64,000 bases of DNA. Origin: CAVTWS01 sp964390555. GTDB lineage: Bacteria; Actinomycetota; Acidimicrobiia; Acidimicrobiales; SHLQ01. Position 1 is the first letter of the stretch; the number at the start of each line of letters is the position of its first letter. The notes below the pieces were generated by a model. The model was not told the origin of the DNA. It ran no database searches and saw nothing but the letters and a program-made list of their open reading frames with translations. Below are positions 41,500-50,625 of the stretch, one piece after another. A program made the position numbers and the translations under genes. The stretch spans positions 1-64,000 of the forward strand of contig CAYMJU010000032.1 in NCBI GenBank assembly GCA_964390555.1. The letters are read 5' to 3'.

Positions 41500-42675
41500 G
41501 TGGCGACCGACGACACCGACTTTCGCCAACGGATCGCGCGAAACAAGCGAGCGACGCTGGTGCTGTTGACCGGGTTCTTCCTGCTCCTGGCCACCGTGTG
41601 CAGCGTGGTCGCCCTCGCGATCGGCGGTGGCATCATCGTGGCCGGCATCGGCACCATCGCCGCGTTCGCCATCGCCTGGGTGAGCTACCGCAACTCGGAC
41701 CGGCTCGCCCTGTCGTCGACCGGAGCGACACCGGCAGATCCCGCGATGTTCGCCCAGCTGCACAACGTGGTCGAGGAGATGTCGATCGCGGCCGGGATTC
41801 CCAAGCCCCGGGTCTTTGTCGTGAACGACCCGGCCCCGAACGCCTTTGCCACTGGGCGCGATCCCGACCATGCAGCGGTGGCGGTCACGACCGGACTCCT
41901 CGAGAAGTTGAACCGCGACGAGCTCCAAGGGGTCATGGCCCACGAACTGGCTCACATCCGCAACTACGACATCCGGATCATGACCGTCGCCGTTGCCACC
42001 GCCGGCTCGATCGCGCTGATCACCGACCTCGCCTGGCGGCTCCTGTGGTTGGGCGGGGGTCGCAGCCGGAACAAGAACGCCAACCCGCTCGCCCTGCTCG
42101 GGCTGGTGGTCGTGGGGTTCCTGGCGCCGCTCGCGGCCGCGATGTTGAAGGCCGCCATCAGCCGCCAACGAGAGGGTCTGGCCGACGCCTCGGCGATCGA
42201 GTTCACCCGTCACCCGACCGGTCTCAGGAAGGCGCTCGAGAAGCTCGACGCCGACTCGACCGTCGTGCGACGCACCTCTCACGCCACCTCGCACCTGTGG
42301 ATCGAGTCGCCCGACACCCACGAGCCCCAAGAGCGGGGTCGGTGGATCAACAACATGTTCGACACCCATCCCCCGCTTCGCGAACGCATCGACGTTCTGC
42401 GGGCGATGGAGGGCCTGCCCGCCTACACCGGCCCCGACCCCACAATGGTCGCCGAGTTGAGGGAACGCGCTGCGACCGATGCCGCGCGCCGGGGCCTCGA
42501 CGGGGCATTCGGGCGCTCCGGTTCGTCGGCGTGGGACACGATGACAGCGCAGTCCGGCGCCGCGGCGAGCCCGTCGGGCGCCGCACCCGGCTGGTACCCC
42601 GATCCGTCCGGCGTGGCGAAGGCGCTGCGCTTCTGGGATGGAACCTCCTGGACCGCGCACCTCCACCGGCCCTGA
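41500..42675 (+). CDS. M48-family membrane zinc protease with C-terminal DUF2510
   Basis: 391 residues. HtpX-like: two N-terminal helices (~20-65), zinc site HELAH in VMAHELAHIRNYD (~residue 148), further helices, and the third ligand in REGLADASAIEF. The last ~35 residues are a DUF2510 module (APGWYPDPSG...LRFWDGTSWT), an actinobacterial add-on, joined by a Ser/Ala linker. Likely degrades damaged membrane proteins. GTG start with TACGTT (41488-41493) 6 nt upstream. Confidence 0.9.
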   Translation: MATDDTDFRQRIARNKRATLVLLTGFFLLLATVCSVVALAIGGGIIVAGIGTIAAFAIAWVSYRNSDRLALSSTGATPADPAMFAQLHNVVEEMSIAAGIPKPRVFVVNDPAPNAFATGRDPDHAAVAVTTGLLEKLNRDELQGVMAHELAHIRNYDIRIMTVAVATAGSIALITDLAWRLLWLGGGRSRNKNANPLALLGLVVVGFLAPLAAAMLKAAISRQREGLADASAIEFTRHPTGLRKALEKLDADSTVVRRTSHATSHLWIESPDTHEPQERGRWINNMFDTHPPLRERIDVLRAMEGLPAYTGPDPTMVAELRERAATDAARRGLDGAFGRSGSSAWDTMTAQSGAAASPSGAAPGWYPDPSGVAKALRFWDGTSWTAHLHRP

Positions 42676-42694
42676 CTGCGGTACCGTCGTCGCC

Positions 42695-44194
42695 GTGGCG
42701 GCTCGACTTCTACGCCCAAGGTTCCTTCGCGTCGCGCTCCTCGTAGCGGTCGTCGCCAGCGTGACGGCCGGCGTCTCGGGGCCCGCCCACGCCGACGAGA
42801 TCGACGACCTGCAGGCTCGGCTCGCCGAGCTCGACGGCGAGATCGCCGCCGCCGACGCCGAGCTGGCGACCCTTGAGGACGCGCTCCGTCAGATCAACGC
42901 CGACCTGGCGATCACGTCGGCCACGCTCGAGTTGACCGCCGACGAGTACGCCCGCACGGTCGAGACCCGGCGCGGCCCGGCCGGGATCCGCCACATCGCT
43001 GCGATTCAGAGCTACGTCCGTGGTGATCCGCGCTCCGAAGCACTGCTCGAGGAGCTCCAGGGCCTCGGCAACGATTCGACGCCGGCGATTCGCGCCGAGT
43101 TGTTCTCTGCCGTGATCGACGAGACGACAGACGACCTGGCGGCGATCGACGCCGCCCTCGTCGCGCTGGGCGACGAGGTCGTGTCCCTCCAAGGGTCCCG
43201 CACCGAGCACGAGCAACTCCTCGCCACCACCCAGGCCCGCTTCACCGAGGTCACCGTCGCGCGCCAGGCCCTCGTGACCGAGCGCGCCGAGGTGGAGGAT
43301 CGCATCGAGTTCCTGCGCTCGCTCGTCAACCGGCCCGTTCTGACCGGCCTCCCCGGTGCCAACCCCGACCGGCCGGCGCTGGTGGTCAAGATCGACAATG
43401 TCGACCCGGCGCGGCCCCAGGCGGGGATCAACCAGGCCGACATCGTCTACGAGGAGCTGGTGGAGGGCGGGCTGACCCGCCTGGCCGCCGTGTTCCACTC
43501 GACCGACGTCCCTCGAGTCGGCCCGGTCAGGTCGGCCCGCACCACCGACATCGAGCTGCTCGCCAACCTCGACCGCCCGCTGCTCGCCAGCTCGGGTGCC
43601 AACGGGGGTACTCGCGACCTGATCGGTCAGTCGTCGCTCGTGAGCATCGGGCACCCCGACTCGCCCCAGTCGTACTTCCGCGACAACGGCCGGTCGGCGC
43701 CTCACAACCTGTTCTCGACCACCGCCGATCTGTGGGCCCTCGACGGCGGCCGGGGCGGCCGTCCGTCCGCGCAGTTCACGTTCCGCGCCCCCGAGGGCTC
43801 GCTGCCGCCGTCGGCGCGCCCGGCACGGGGTCTGGCGGTCCGGTTCGAGCGGGCGTCGATCAGCTACTCGTGGGACGGCAGCGGCTGGGCCCGAACCCAG
43901 AACGGCCGAGCCCATGTCGATGCCGGTGGCGTCGGGGTGTCCCCCGAGAACGTGATCGTCCAGTTCATCGAGTACGGCACGAGCCCCGCGGACGCCAACA
44001 GCCCCGAGGCTCACGTCACCGGCGAGGGTGACGCCTGGATCTTCACCGCGGGGGCCGTGATCGAGGGCCGGTGGCGACGCGACTCGGCCGGCGATCGCAC
44101 GGTGTTCACCGACCCTGACGGCAACGAGGTCACGTTGACACCGGGCCGCACCTGGGTCGAGCTGGCCGAGCCGGGTACCGGCACGATCAGCTGA
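42695..44194 (+). CDS. Secreted DUF3048 protein with N-terminal coiled coil
   Basis: 499 residues from GTG 42695 (TACCGT at 42682-42687, 7 nt before). Signal peptide (ALLVAVVASVTAGVSGPAHA), coiled coil ~35-210 rich in Glu/Leu/Ala heptads, then DUF3048 (YerB-like): VVKIDNVDPARPQAGINQADIVYEELVEGG read in pieces, FHSTDVPRVGPVRSAR, and C-terminal beta domain ending VTLTPGRTWVEL. Presumed cell-wall associated; function unknown. Confidence 0.87.
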   Translation: MAARLLRPRFLRVALLVAVVASVTAGVSGPAHADEIDDLQARLAELDGEIAAADAELATLEDALRQINADLAITSATLELTADEYARTVETRRGPAGIRHIAAIQSYVRGDPRSEALLEELQGLGNDSTPAIRAELFSAVIDETTDDLAAIDAALVALGDEVVSLQGSRTEHEQLLATTQARFTEVTVARQALVTERAEVEDRIEFLRSLVNRPVLTGLPGANPDRPALVVKIDNVDPARPQAGINQADIVYEELVEGGLTRLAAVFHSTDVPRVGPVRSARTTDIELLANLDRPLLASSGANGGTRDLIGQSSLVSIGHPDSPQSYFRDNGRSAPHNLFSTTADLWALDGGRGGRPSAQFTFRAPEGSLPPSARPARGLAVRFERASISYSWDGSGWARTQNGRAHVDAGGVGVSPENVIVQFIEYGTSPADANSPEAHVTGEGDAWIFTAGAVIEGRWRRDSAGDRTVFTDPDGNEVTLTPGRTWVELAEPGTGTIS

Positions 44195-44209
44195 CGTCGA
44201 ACCGTCCCG

Positions 44210-45682
44210 ATGCCTCACCCCCGATACCGAACGGCAAAACTCGCGAGCTCTGTCGTAGACGACGAACCCTTCGAGCGGGCCCTGCGCCGTATCCGTGACG
44301 AGCTCGGGCTCCCGGCCGTCTACCCCGCCGAAGCCGCCGCCGAAGCCGCCGACATGGCCCACCGGGGTCCTCGGCCGCCCCCGGGGGTCCACGGCGACCC
44401 GATAGACGCCACCGACTTGGCGTTGTTGACGATCGACCCCGAAGGGTCGCGCGACCTCGACCAAGCGGTCGGAATCGAACGCCGCGGCCACGGGTACCGG
44501 GTCCACTACGCCATCGCCGACGTCGCCTCGTTCGTAGTGCCGGGCGGCGCCCTCGACACCGAGGTGCGCCAGCGCGGCCTCACGCTGTACCTGCCCGACG
44601 AGCGGGTACCGCTGCACCCACCGGTACTGAGCGAGGGTGCCGCCAGCTTGCTCCCCGACCAGCACCGGCCGGCGCTGCTGTGGCTCCTGGATCTCGACGC
44701 CGACGGCGAGCTCGAACGGGCGACTGTCGAGCGAGCGACCGTGCGCAGCCGGGAGCAGCTGTCCTACGTCGAGGCCCAGGACCGCATCGACGCCGGGCAC
44801 CACGACATGCTCCAATTGCTCCGCGAGGTCGGCGAGCGGCGCGTGGCGATCGAGCTGGCCCGCGGCGGAGTCAGCCTGCGTACGCCGGTTCAGGAGGTGA
44901 GCATCGTCGACTCCCCCGGCGCCAAGCAGTACGCGCTGACCTTCGAGACCACCCTCCCGGTCGAGAACTGGAACGCCCAGATATCGCTGCTCACCGGCAT
45001 GGCCGCCGCGCGGATCATGCTCGACGCCGGCGTCGGCGTGCTGCGCACGCTTCCCCGACCCCGCGGCGGCGCCGTGGACGACCTGCGGCACCAGGCGCGC
45101 GCCCTCGGCATCGCGTGGCCGGCGAGCCTCCCGTATGCCGAGCGAATGAGCACCCTCGACATGTCCCAACCGGCGTCGGTCGCCCTGGCCACGCAAGCGG
45201 CGCGCTCGATGCGCGGCGCGGGATATCTCGCTTTCACTAGCCCGCCCGGCGTTGACCACGGCCATTGGGCCATTGCCGCCGACTATGCCCACGTGACCGC
45301 GCCGCTGCGCCGCTTGGTCGACCGGTTCGCCTTGGAGATCGTCGTTGCGGTGTGCGCCGGCCGGCCGGTCCCGGAGTGGGTCGAGGCCGCCTTGCCGGGT
45401 CTACCGCGATTCATGGATCAGGCCCGGTCTCGCGAACGCGCCGTCGAGCGGGCCGTGGTCGACGTGACCGAGTGTCTCGTGCTCAGCGGCCGGGTCGGCG
45501 AACAGTTCGAGGCCACCGTCACCGCCGTCGACGAGCGTGGCGCGCAGATCGTGCTGTCCGATCCGCCGGTGGTGACACTCATCGACGCCGGTGTCGAGCT
45601 CGGCTCGCGGGTGGCGGTCACTTTGGCCTCGGTCGACCTCGACCGCCGCCGGGTCACCTTCGAGCTGAGCGCCCCCCAATAG
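44210..45682 (+). CDS. RNB-family 3'-5' exoribonuclease
   Basis: 490 residues, shorter than RNase R/II. The RNB active-site cluster reads IDPEGSRDLDQAVG: three of the four Mg-coordinating Asp of RNase II are kept and the fourth is Gln. Other motifs: YAIADVASFV, RSMRGAGYLAFT and ADYAHVTAPLRRLVDRFA. A C-terminal S1-like barrel is suggested by VGEQFEATVTAVDERGAQIVL, but N-terminal cold-shock domains seem absent. Follows the DUF3048 gene by 15 nt. Confidence 0.87.
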   Translation: MPHPRYRTAKLASSVVDDEPFERALRRIRDELGLPAVYPAEAAAEAADMAHRGPRPPPGVHGDPIDATDLALLTIDPEGSRDLDQAVGIERRGHGYRVHYAIADVASFVVPGGALDTEVRQRGLTLYLPDERVPLHPPVLSEGAASLLPDQHRPALLWLLDLDADGELERATVERATVRSREQLSYVEAQDRIDAGHHDMLQLLREVGERRVAIELARGGVSLRTPVQEVSIVDSPGAKQYALTFETTLPVENWNAQISLLTGMAAARIMLDAGVGVLRTLPRPRGGAVDDLRHQARALGIAWPASLPYAERMSTLDMSQPASVALATQAARSMRGAGYLAFTSPPGVDHGHWAIAADYAHVTAPLRRLVDRFALEIVVAVCAGRPVPEWVEAALPGLPRFMDQARSRERAVERAVVDVTECLVLSGRVGEQFEATVTAVDERGAQIVLSDPPVVTLIDAGVELGSRVAVTLASVDLDRRRVTFELSAPQ

Positions 45683-45710
45683 CCCGCGCCGGGCGCCGAT
45701 CAGGGACGAA

Positions 45711-46640
45711 TCAAGCGAGGTGATCGGCGGCGCACGCGCCAGCCGGCGTGACGGTCATGATCTCGACCCCGTCATCGGTGACGGCCAGCATGTGCTCGAA
45801 CTGAGCCGAACGCCCACCGTCGAGGGTCGCCGCGGTCCAGTCGTCGTCCCAGACGTACAGATCCGGCGAACCCAGGGTGAGCATCGGCTCCACGGTGAAC
45901 GTCATGGCCGGCTCGAGCCGGGTGGTCGCCCACCGATCGTAATAGTGCGGGATCTGCAACGAAGTGTGGAACTCGGTCCCGATGCCGTGGCCGATGAACT
46001 CGCGCACGACGCCCAGATTGTGCTGGCGGGCGTGTTGCTCGATGGCGCGGCCGATCACGTTGACTGGAACGCCCGAGCGGGCGGCGGCGAGGCCGGCGTA
46101 CATCGCCGCGCGGGTTTCTCTGACCAACCGCCACGACGCGTCGTCGATGTCGCCGACCGGGAACGTGGCCGACGTGTCACCGTGGACGCCGTCGATGAAG
46201 ATGGTGACGTCGATGTTGATGATGTCGCCCTCGGCGAGCGGGCGGCTGTCGGGGATGCCGTGGCAGATGACCTCGTTCACCGACGTGCACACCGACTTCG
46301 GGAAGCCGCGATAGTTGAGCGGGCTCGGGTATCCGCCGAGCTCGACGGTCCGATCGTGGACCGCTACGTCGATGCGATCGGTCGTCACGCCCGGGGCCAC
46401 GAGCGGCATGGCATCGAGCAGGATCTCCGCCGCCAGAGCACCGGCGCGCCGCATCCGAACCAGCTCGTCGGGCGTGCGGATGGCGCTCGATCGCGATGGG
46501 CCCGGATCCCCGGTCAGCGCATAGGGAGGTCGCGAGACCGAGCGCGGCACGGCCCGCCAGCCACTCACCAGGCCCGGACGAATCAGGGCGCTGGTGGACT
46601 TCACGAGCGTCGTGTTCTGGGATCGGCGACGTTTGGTCAT
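45711..46640 (-). CDS. map: Methionine aminopeptidase (type I, MapB-like)
   Basis: 309 residues. Removes initiator Met. Metal ligands in NIDVTIFIDGVHGDTSATF (two Asp), IGHGIGTEFH (His), FTVEPML (Glu) and QFEHMLAV (Glu). An N-terminal ~45-residue extension (SGWRAVPRSVSRPPYA) resembles the Pro-rich extension of actinobacterial MapB. ATG 46640 overlaps the stop of the upstream MaoC gene (ATGA), so it is the second gene of that operon. Confidence 0.95.
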   Translation of the reverse strand: MTKRRRSQNTTLVKSTSALIRPGLVSGWRAVPRSVSRPPYALTGDPGPSRSSAIRTPDELVRMRRAGALAAEILLDAMPLVAPGVTTDRIDVAVHDRTVELGGYPSPLNYRGFPKSVCTSVNEVICHGIPDSRPLAEGDIINIDVTIFIDGVHGDTSATFPVGDIDDASWRLVRETRAAMYAGLAAARSGVPVNVIGRAIEQHARQHNLGVVREFIGHGIGTEFHTSLQIPHYYDRWATTRLEPAMTFTVEPMLTLGSPDLYVWDDDWTAATLDGGRSAQFEHMLAVTDDGVEIMTVTPAGACAADHLA

Positions 46641-47101
46641 CGCAAGAACCGCGAGACGCTCTCGACGATGCACGCCGGCTTCGAGCCACCCTCGACCTCG
46701 ACGGTCAAGGTGATGACGGCCTGGACACCGCCGGGTACCTCATCGACCGCTGAGACCTGGCCACGAGCCCGGACGCGCGATCCCACGGTGACCGGGGCCG
46801 GGAACCGGACCTTGTTCACGCCGTAGTTGATCCCCATCGATGCGCCACGGACGTCGAGGATCTGAGGGAGGAACAGGTTGGTCAACGACAAGGTGAGATA
46901 GCCGTGGGCGATGGTGGAGCCATAGGGCCCGTCGGCGGCCCGTCCCGGGTCGACGTGGATCCACTGGTGGTCGCCCGTCGCGTCGGCGAACCGATCGATG
47001 CGTCCCTGGTCGATCGTCAGCCAGTCGCTCACCCCGAGATCGGCACCCACGGCACCGGCGAGGGCGTCGGGTGACTCGAACACTGTAGGGGTAGTCGGCA
47101 T
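46637..47101 (-). CDS. MaoC-like (R)-specific enoyl-CoA hydratase
   Basis: 154 residues, single hotdog domain. Catalytic Asp/His motif in ADATGDHQWIHVDP, followed by GPYGSTIAHGYLTLSL. Likely hydrates a trans-2-enoyl-CoA. Pairing with map is unusual and probably not functional. A possible promoter TACACT lies ~30 nt upstream with GAGGAT as ribosome site. Confidence 0.9.
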   Translation of the reverse strand: MPTTPTVFESPDALAGAVGADLGVSDWLTIDQGRIDRFADATGDHQWIHVDPGRAADGPYGSTIAHGYLTLSLTNLFLPQILDVRGASMGINYGVNKVRFPAPVTVGSRVRARGQVSAVDEVPGGVQAVITLTVEVEGGSKPACIVESVSRFLR

Positions 47102-47160
47102 CGGACGATCCTCGAGGGCGGCGAGCTCTCAGTGTAGAGAATCGGCCGACGGGGCCGCGG

Positions 47161-49569
47161 TCAGAGCCCACGGACCGTGGGTACGACGCGCTCGTGCAGC
47201 TCGTCCGCCGGGCTCGGTCGCCCGAGAAGGAAGCCCTGACCGTAGAGCCGCGCGCCGAGCCGGCCCTCGTCGAGCTCGAGTAGGCGGGCGATGTGCGCCT
47301 CGGTCTCGACACCTTCGGCCACCACCGACAGGCCGAGGGCCGCAGCCATGTGCAACATGGCCTGGACAAGGGCGTCGACCTTGGGCTCGGTCTCCAGCGC
47401 CGAGACGAAGGACCGGTCGATCTTGACTCGATGGAGTGGGAACCGGTGCAGATACGCGAGCGACGAGTAACCGACCCCGAAGTCGTCTAGGGCGATACGG
47501 ATTCCGAGCGAATCCAGAGCGCTCAGCGTCCGCTGGGTCTGGCCGGTGTCTTCGATCAGAACCCGCTCGGTGAGCTCGATCCAGACCCGATCCGGTGGCG
47601 CCGCGGTCCGTTCCAGGACCTCGGCGACCTTGGCGACGAAGTTGGCGTCGGTGAACTGGCGAGCCGACACGTTTACGGCGACCTGGGGAAGCGAGCGGGG
47701 TTCGTAGGGCCAACCGATCAGATGCCGGCACGCCTCCTCGAGCACCCACATGTCGATCGCTCGCACCATGCCGCTGTCTTCAGCCAAAGAGATGAACGTG
47801 TCGGGCATGACCAGACCCCGCTTCGGGCTCTGCCAACGCACGAGCGCCTCGCTCGTGCCCATCTCGCCGGTCACGAGGCCGAACGACGGCTGGAAGACCA
47901 GTCGCATCTCGCCATTGGGGATGGCCGTGGCCAGCTCGTCGCTCAGGAACTTCCGTTCTCTCACCAGATCTCGGAACTGCTCGTCAAAGACGATGACCCG
48001 CCCTCGTCCCTGCTCCTTCGAGCGGTACATGGCGATGTCCGCGTTGGCCACCAGGCCTTCGGGGCGGTCGGCCGGCAGTGCCGACGCCACACCGATCGAG
48101 ACCGAGATCTGCTGCACCCGACCGAGCCCCCGGATCGGCATGTGCACCACCCGCTGGAGCTCGAACGCCCGCTCGACCGCTGACGCCTGATCGAGTCCCG
48201 GGCATACGACGACGAACTCGTCGCCGCTCAACCGGCCGACCATGTCCTCGAGGCGGACCGATCCCTCGAGCCGGCGCGCGATCGTGCGGAGCACGGCGTC
48301 GCCGAACTGATGACCGAGGGCGTCGTTGATCGGCTTGAAGCGGTCGACATCGATGAACAGAACGGCCAGATCCCCGCCGACCACACGGATACGGCGCAGC
48401 TCCTCGTCGAGTTGGCGCAGCACCGACGCCCGGTTGGCCAGCCCGGTCAGACTGTCGTGGTTCGCCTGGTGCACCGCCGACTCGAGCGCCTGGCGCATCG
48501 ACATCAACGCGCTGGCATCGTTCAGGGCGATCGACACGTGTTCGGCGAACGCTCGGAGGGCTCCCTCGTCCTCGATGCTGAACGGGGTTCGCCGCCGCCG
48601 GGAACCGACGACGAGTGCCCCCGCAAGCTCGTTCTCCCGATAGACCGGCGTCGCCATGCGAAAGGTCAGGGGATCGCGGGTCGTGACGTCGTCGCCGTGC
48701 TCGGCCGCCTCGGTGGCGGCCAGGGCGACCAGGCGCCGGCCCTCCATGGCCACGGCTCCGACACCGTGGCCGACCGGGACCCGGAAGATCGCGCTGCGCT
48801 CGCCCTGGTCCAGTCCGAAGGTCGAGACGAGCCTCGTGTACCGAGCGTCCGCGGCATCGATGAGCCGCAGCACGCAGATCACGTCGTCGCCGAGGATCTC
48901 CGACACGCCGTGCGTGATCGAGTCGAGCACGGTCGCGGTCTCGTGTCGCTGCGAGATCGCCCGCTCGATCGCCGACAGGTGGTCGAACAGGACCTGGCGC
49001 TTGCGGAGCGTTGCGACCAGCTCACTCGTCTGGGTCGCAAGCGCTTCGATCGCCTCGCGCGCCGACTGCTCGGTGTCGAGCGAGCGCTGCTGGCGGAAGT
49101 TCATTCCGGCCAGCTGACAAACGACGCTCAGCGTCTCGCTCTCGACCAGTTCGAAGGGCCCCTCGCGGAGCGCGACCACGAACCGCATCTCGACCGGATC
49201 GATCAGCGCGACATAGACGACGAGGGCCGTCCCATGGTCATCGACGATGTTGGTCCAGCCCATGCGGGCCGACCGGACGATTCGGGCTCGGGTGTCGGGA
49301 CGCTGGATCGGTCCCCAGCTGTGCACAATGCGGTCCCCGCACGTGAGAGCGAGCGCCGTGCAGCCCAAGGACTCGCCGAGCCGGTCGAGCAGTTGCAGGA
49401 CGGCCCGCTCGTCTTCGACCGCGCTCGAGGAGAGGAGCGTCAATAGCCCTTCGTTGGACCAGGTCGTCACGGAGTCGTCACCGGTACTCTCATCGGCTCG
49501 GACGCCGCACCGATTGAGGTTCAGGAGAGGTGTGGCATCATCGGGCGCCAAACGACCCAGGAGTGACAT
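47161..49569 (-). CDS. GAF-GGDEF-EAL cyclic di-GMP protein
   Basis: Up to 802 residues, soluble. Regions: N-terminal GAF-like (~40-160), second GAF (~200-355), GGDEF with SGDEF at 448-452 and an RxxD inhibitory site (RLED) five residues before it, EAL from ~545 with EALVRW at 574-579, NVSARQF, DDFGVGYSS, KIDRSFV and GQGFLLGRP. All key EAL residues are present, so phosphodiesterase activity is likely; cyclase activity is possible with SGDEF. Start uncertain: ATG 49569 would share two bases with the divergent CDF start; GTG 49470 is the alternative. Confidence 0.9.
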   Translation of the reverse strand: MSLLGRLAPDDATPLLNLNRCGVRADESTGDDSVTTWSNEGLLTLLSSSAVEDERAVLQLLDRLGESLGCTALALTCGDRIVHSWGPIQRPDTRARIVRSARMGWTNIVDDHGTALVVYVALIDPVEMRFVVALREGPFELVESETLSVVCQLAGMNFRQQRSLDTEQSAREAIEALATQTSELVATLRKRQVLFDHLSAIERAISQRHETATVLDSITHGVSEILGDDVICVLRLIDAADARYTRLVSTFGLDQGERSAIFRVPVGHGVGAVAMEGRRLVALAATEAAEHGDDVTTRDPLTFRMATPVYRENELAGALVVGSRRRRTPFSIEDEGALRAFAEHVSIALNDASALMSMRQALESAVHQANHDSLTGLANRASVLRQLDEELRRIRVVGGDLAVLFIDVDRFKPINDALGHQFGDAVLRTIARRLEGSVRLEDMVGRLSGDEFVVVCPGLDQASAVERAFELQRVVHMPIRGLGRVQQISVSIGVASALPADRPEGLVANADIAMYRSKEQGRGRVIVFDEQFRDLVRERKFLSDELATAIPNGEMRLVFQPSFGLVTGEMGTSEALVRWQSPKRGLVMPDTFISLAEDSGMVRAIDMWVLEEACRHLIGWPYEPRSLPQVAVNVSARQFTDANFVAKVAEVLERTAAPPDRVWIELTERVLIEDTGQTQRTLSALDSLGIRIALDDFGVGYSSLAYLHRFPLHRVKIDRSFVSALETEPKVDALVQAMLHMAAALGLSVVAEGVETEAHIARLLELDEGRLGARLYGQGFLLGRPSPADELHERVVPTVRGL

Positions 49570-50497
49570 GTCCGCCAGTGGAGGCACCAAGGCGATCCTC
49601 GCCGCGTTCTTCGCCAACCTCGGCATCGCCATCGCCAAGTTCGTCGGGTTCCTGTTCACGTCGTCGGCGTCGCTGCTCGCCGAATCGGTCCATTCGCTGG
49701 CCGATACAGGCAACCAGGCCCTGTTGCTGCTCGGCGGGCGACGAGCCGGCAAGGAGGCCTCGGCCGATCACCCGTTCGGCTACGGCCGCGAGCGGTACTT
49801 CTGGTCGTTCGTCGTCGCTCTGGTGCTGTTCTCGCTCGGCTCGCTGTTCGCCATCGCGGAGGGCGTGTCGAAGATCCGCCATCCTCACGAGCTCGAGGGT
49901 CTCGGCTGGGCCATAGGAATTCTGCTGCTCGCCATCGGCCTCGAGAGTTACTCGTTCCGGACCGCCATCGTCGAGGCCAACCACGTCCGCGGCTCGGCCT
50001 CGTGGGTCGCATTCATCCGTCGGGCCAAGGCCCCGGAGCTGCCGGTGGTGCTTCTCGAGGATCTCGGGGCGCTGATCGGCTTGGTCCTCGCACTCGCGGC
50101 GGTGATCATCGCTCAGGTCACCGGCGATCCGGTGTGGGACGGCATCGGAACCCTGAGCATCGGAATCCTTCTCGCCGTCATCGCCGTGGTCCTGGCCATC
50201 GAGATGAAGAGCCTGATCATTGGCGAAGGGGCGAGCCCCGACGACCACGACCGCATCGTCGCGGCGATCTCCGGTCACCCTGACGTCGATGGGATCATCC
50301 ATCTCAAGACCCAGCACATCGGCCCCGACGAGTTGCTCGTCGCCGCCAAGGTGGCGTTCGGGCCTCACCTCGATCTGGCCACCGTCGCCAACGCCATCGA
50401 CGAGATCGAAGCATCGGTCCGGGCCGAGGTCCCGATCGCCCGGCCCATGTACATCGAACCCGACATCGCCCGCGGGGGCCGACGCGCGGACGGCTGA
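49568..50497 (+). CDS. Cation diffusion facilitator transporter
   Basis: 309 residues, about six membrane helices and a C-terminal dimerisation domain (HDRIVAAISGHPDVDGIIHL). The TM2 metal site is ESVHSLAD (HxxxD); in TM5 the expected HxxxD/DxxxD is replaced by LLEDLGALIG, as in the ZnT9-like subgroup, so metal specificity is unclear. ATG 49568 has AGGAG at 49558-49562. A candidate -10, TACTCT (49484-49489 region), lies inside the 5' part of the divergent GGDEF-EAL gene. Confidence 0.9.
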   Translation: MSASGGTKAILAAFFANLGIAIAKFVGFLFTSSASLLAESVHSLADTGNQALLLLGGRRAGKEASADHPFGYGRERYFWSFVVALVLFSLGSLFAIAEGVSKIRHPHELEGLGWAIGILLLAIGLESYSFRTAIVEANHVRGSASWVAFIRRAKAPELPVVLLEDLGALIGLVLALAAVIIAQVTGDPVWDGIGTLSIGILLAVIAVVLAIEMKSLIIGEGASPDDHDRIVAAISGHPDVDGIIHLKTQHIGPDELLVAAKVAFGPHLDLATVANAIDEIEASVRAEVPIARPMYIEPDIARGGRRADG

Positions 50498-50503
50498 TAC
50501 ATT
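50498..50503 (+). promoter_or_regulatory. Candidate -10 for the thiBPQ riboswitch transcript
   Basis: TACATT directly after the CDF stop codon (50495-50497) and about 20 nt before the conserved riboswitch core, the right distance for a transcript starting near 50510. No clear -35. Confidence 0.45.
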
Positions 50504-50521
50504 CGCCATCACACACGACAT

Positions 50522-50622
50522 ACGGGGAGCTCGGGGTAGCCGGGCTGAGAGGGTGCTCGTACCGGCAGAGCCGGCCGGCACCGACTCGAAGAACCTGAAC
50601 TGGGTAATGCCAGCGGAGGGAA
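50522..50622 (+). promoter_or_regulatory. TPP riboswitch (THI element)
   Basis: Conserved THI-box blocks in order: CTCGGGGTAGCC (50530-50541), GGCTGAGAGGG (50543-50553), a variable GC stem (50560-50580), AACCTGAAC (50592-50600) and GGTAATGCCAGCGGAGGGA (50603-50621). Thiamine diphosphate binding would stabilise P1. The 3' strand GGAGGG (50615-50620) is also the Shine-Dalgarno of thiB, 5 nt before its ATG, so control should act on translation initiation, with repression when TPP is abundant. Confidence 0.93.
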
Positions 50623-50625
50623 GCC

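Noticed and set aside
42710..45292. 860-residue open frame on the minus strand
   Set aside because: Antisense to the DUF3048 and RNB genes, both supported by clear motifs.
48310..49446. 378-residue open frame on the plus strand
   Set aside because: Antisense to the GGDEF-EAL gene.
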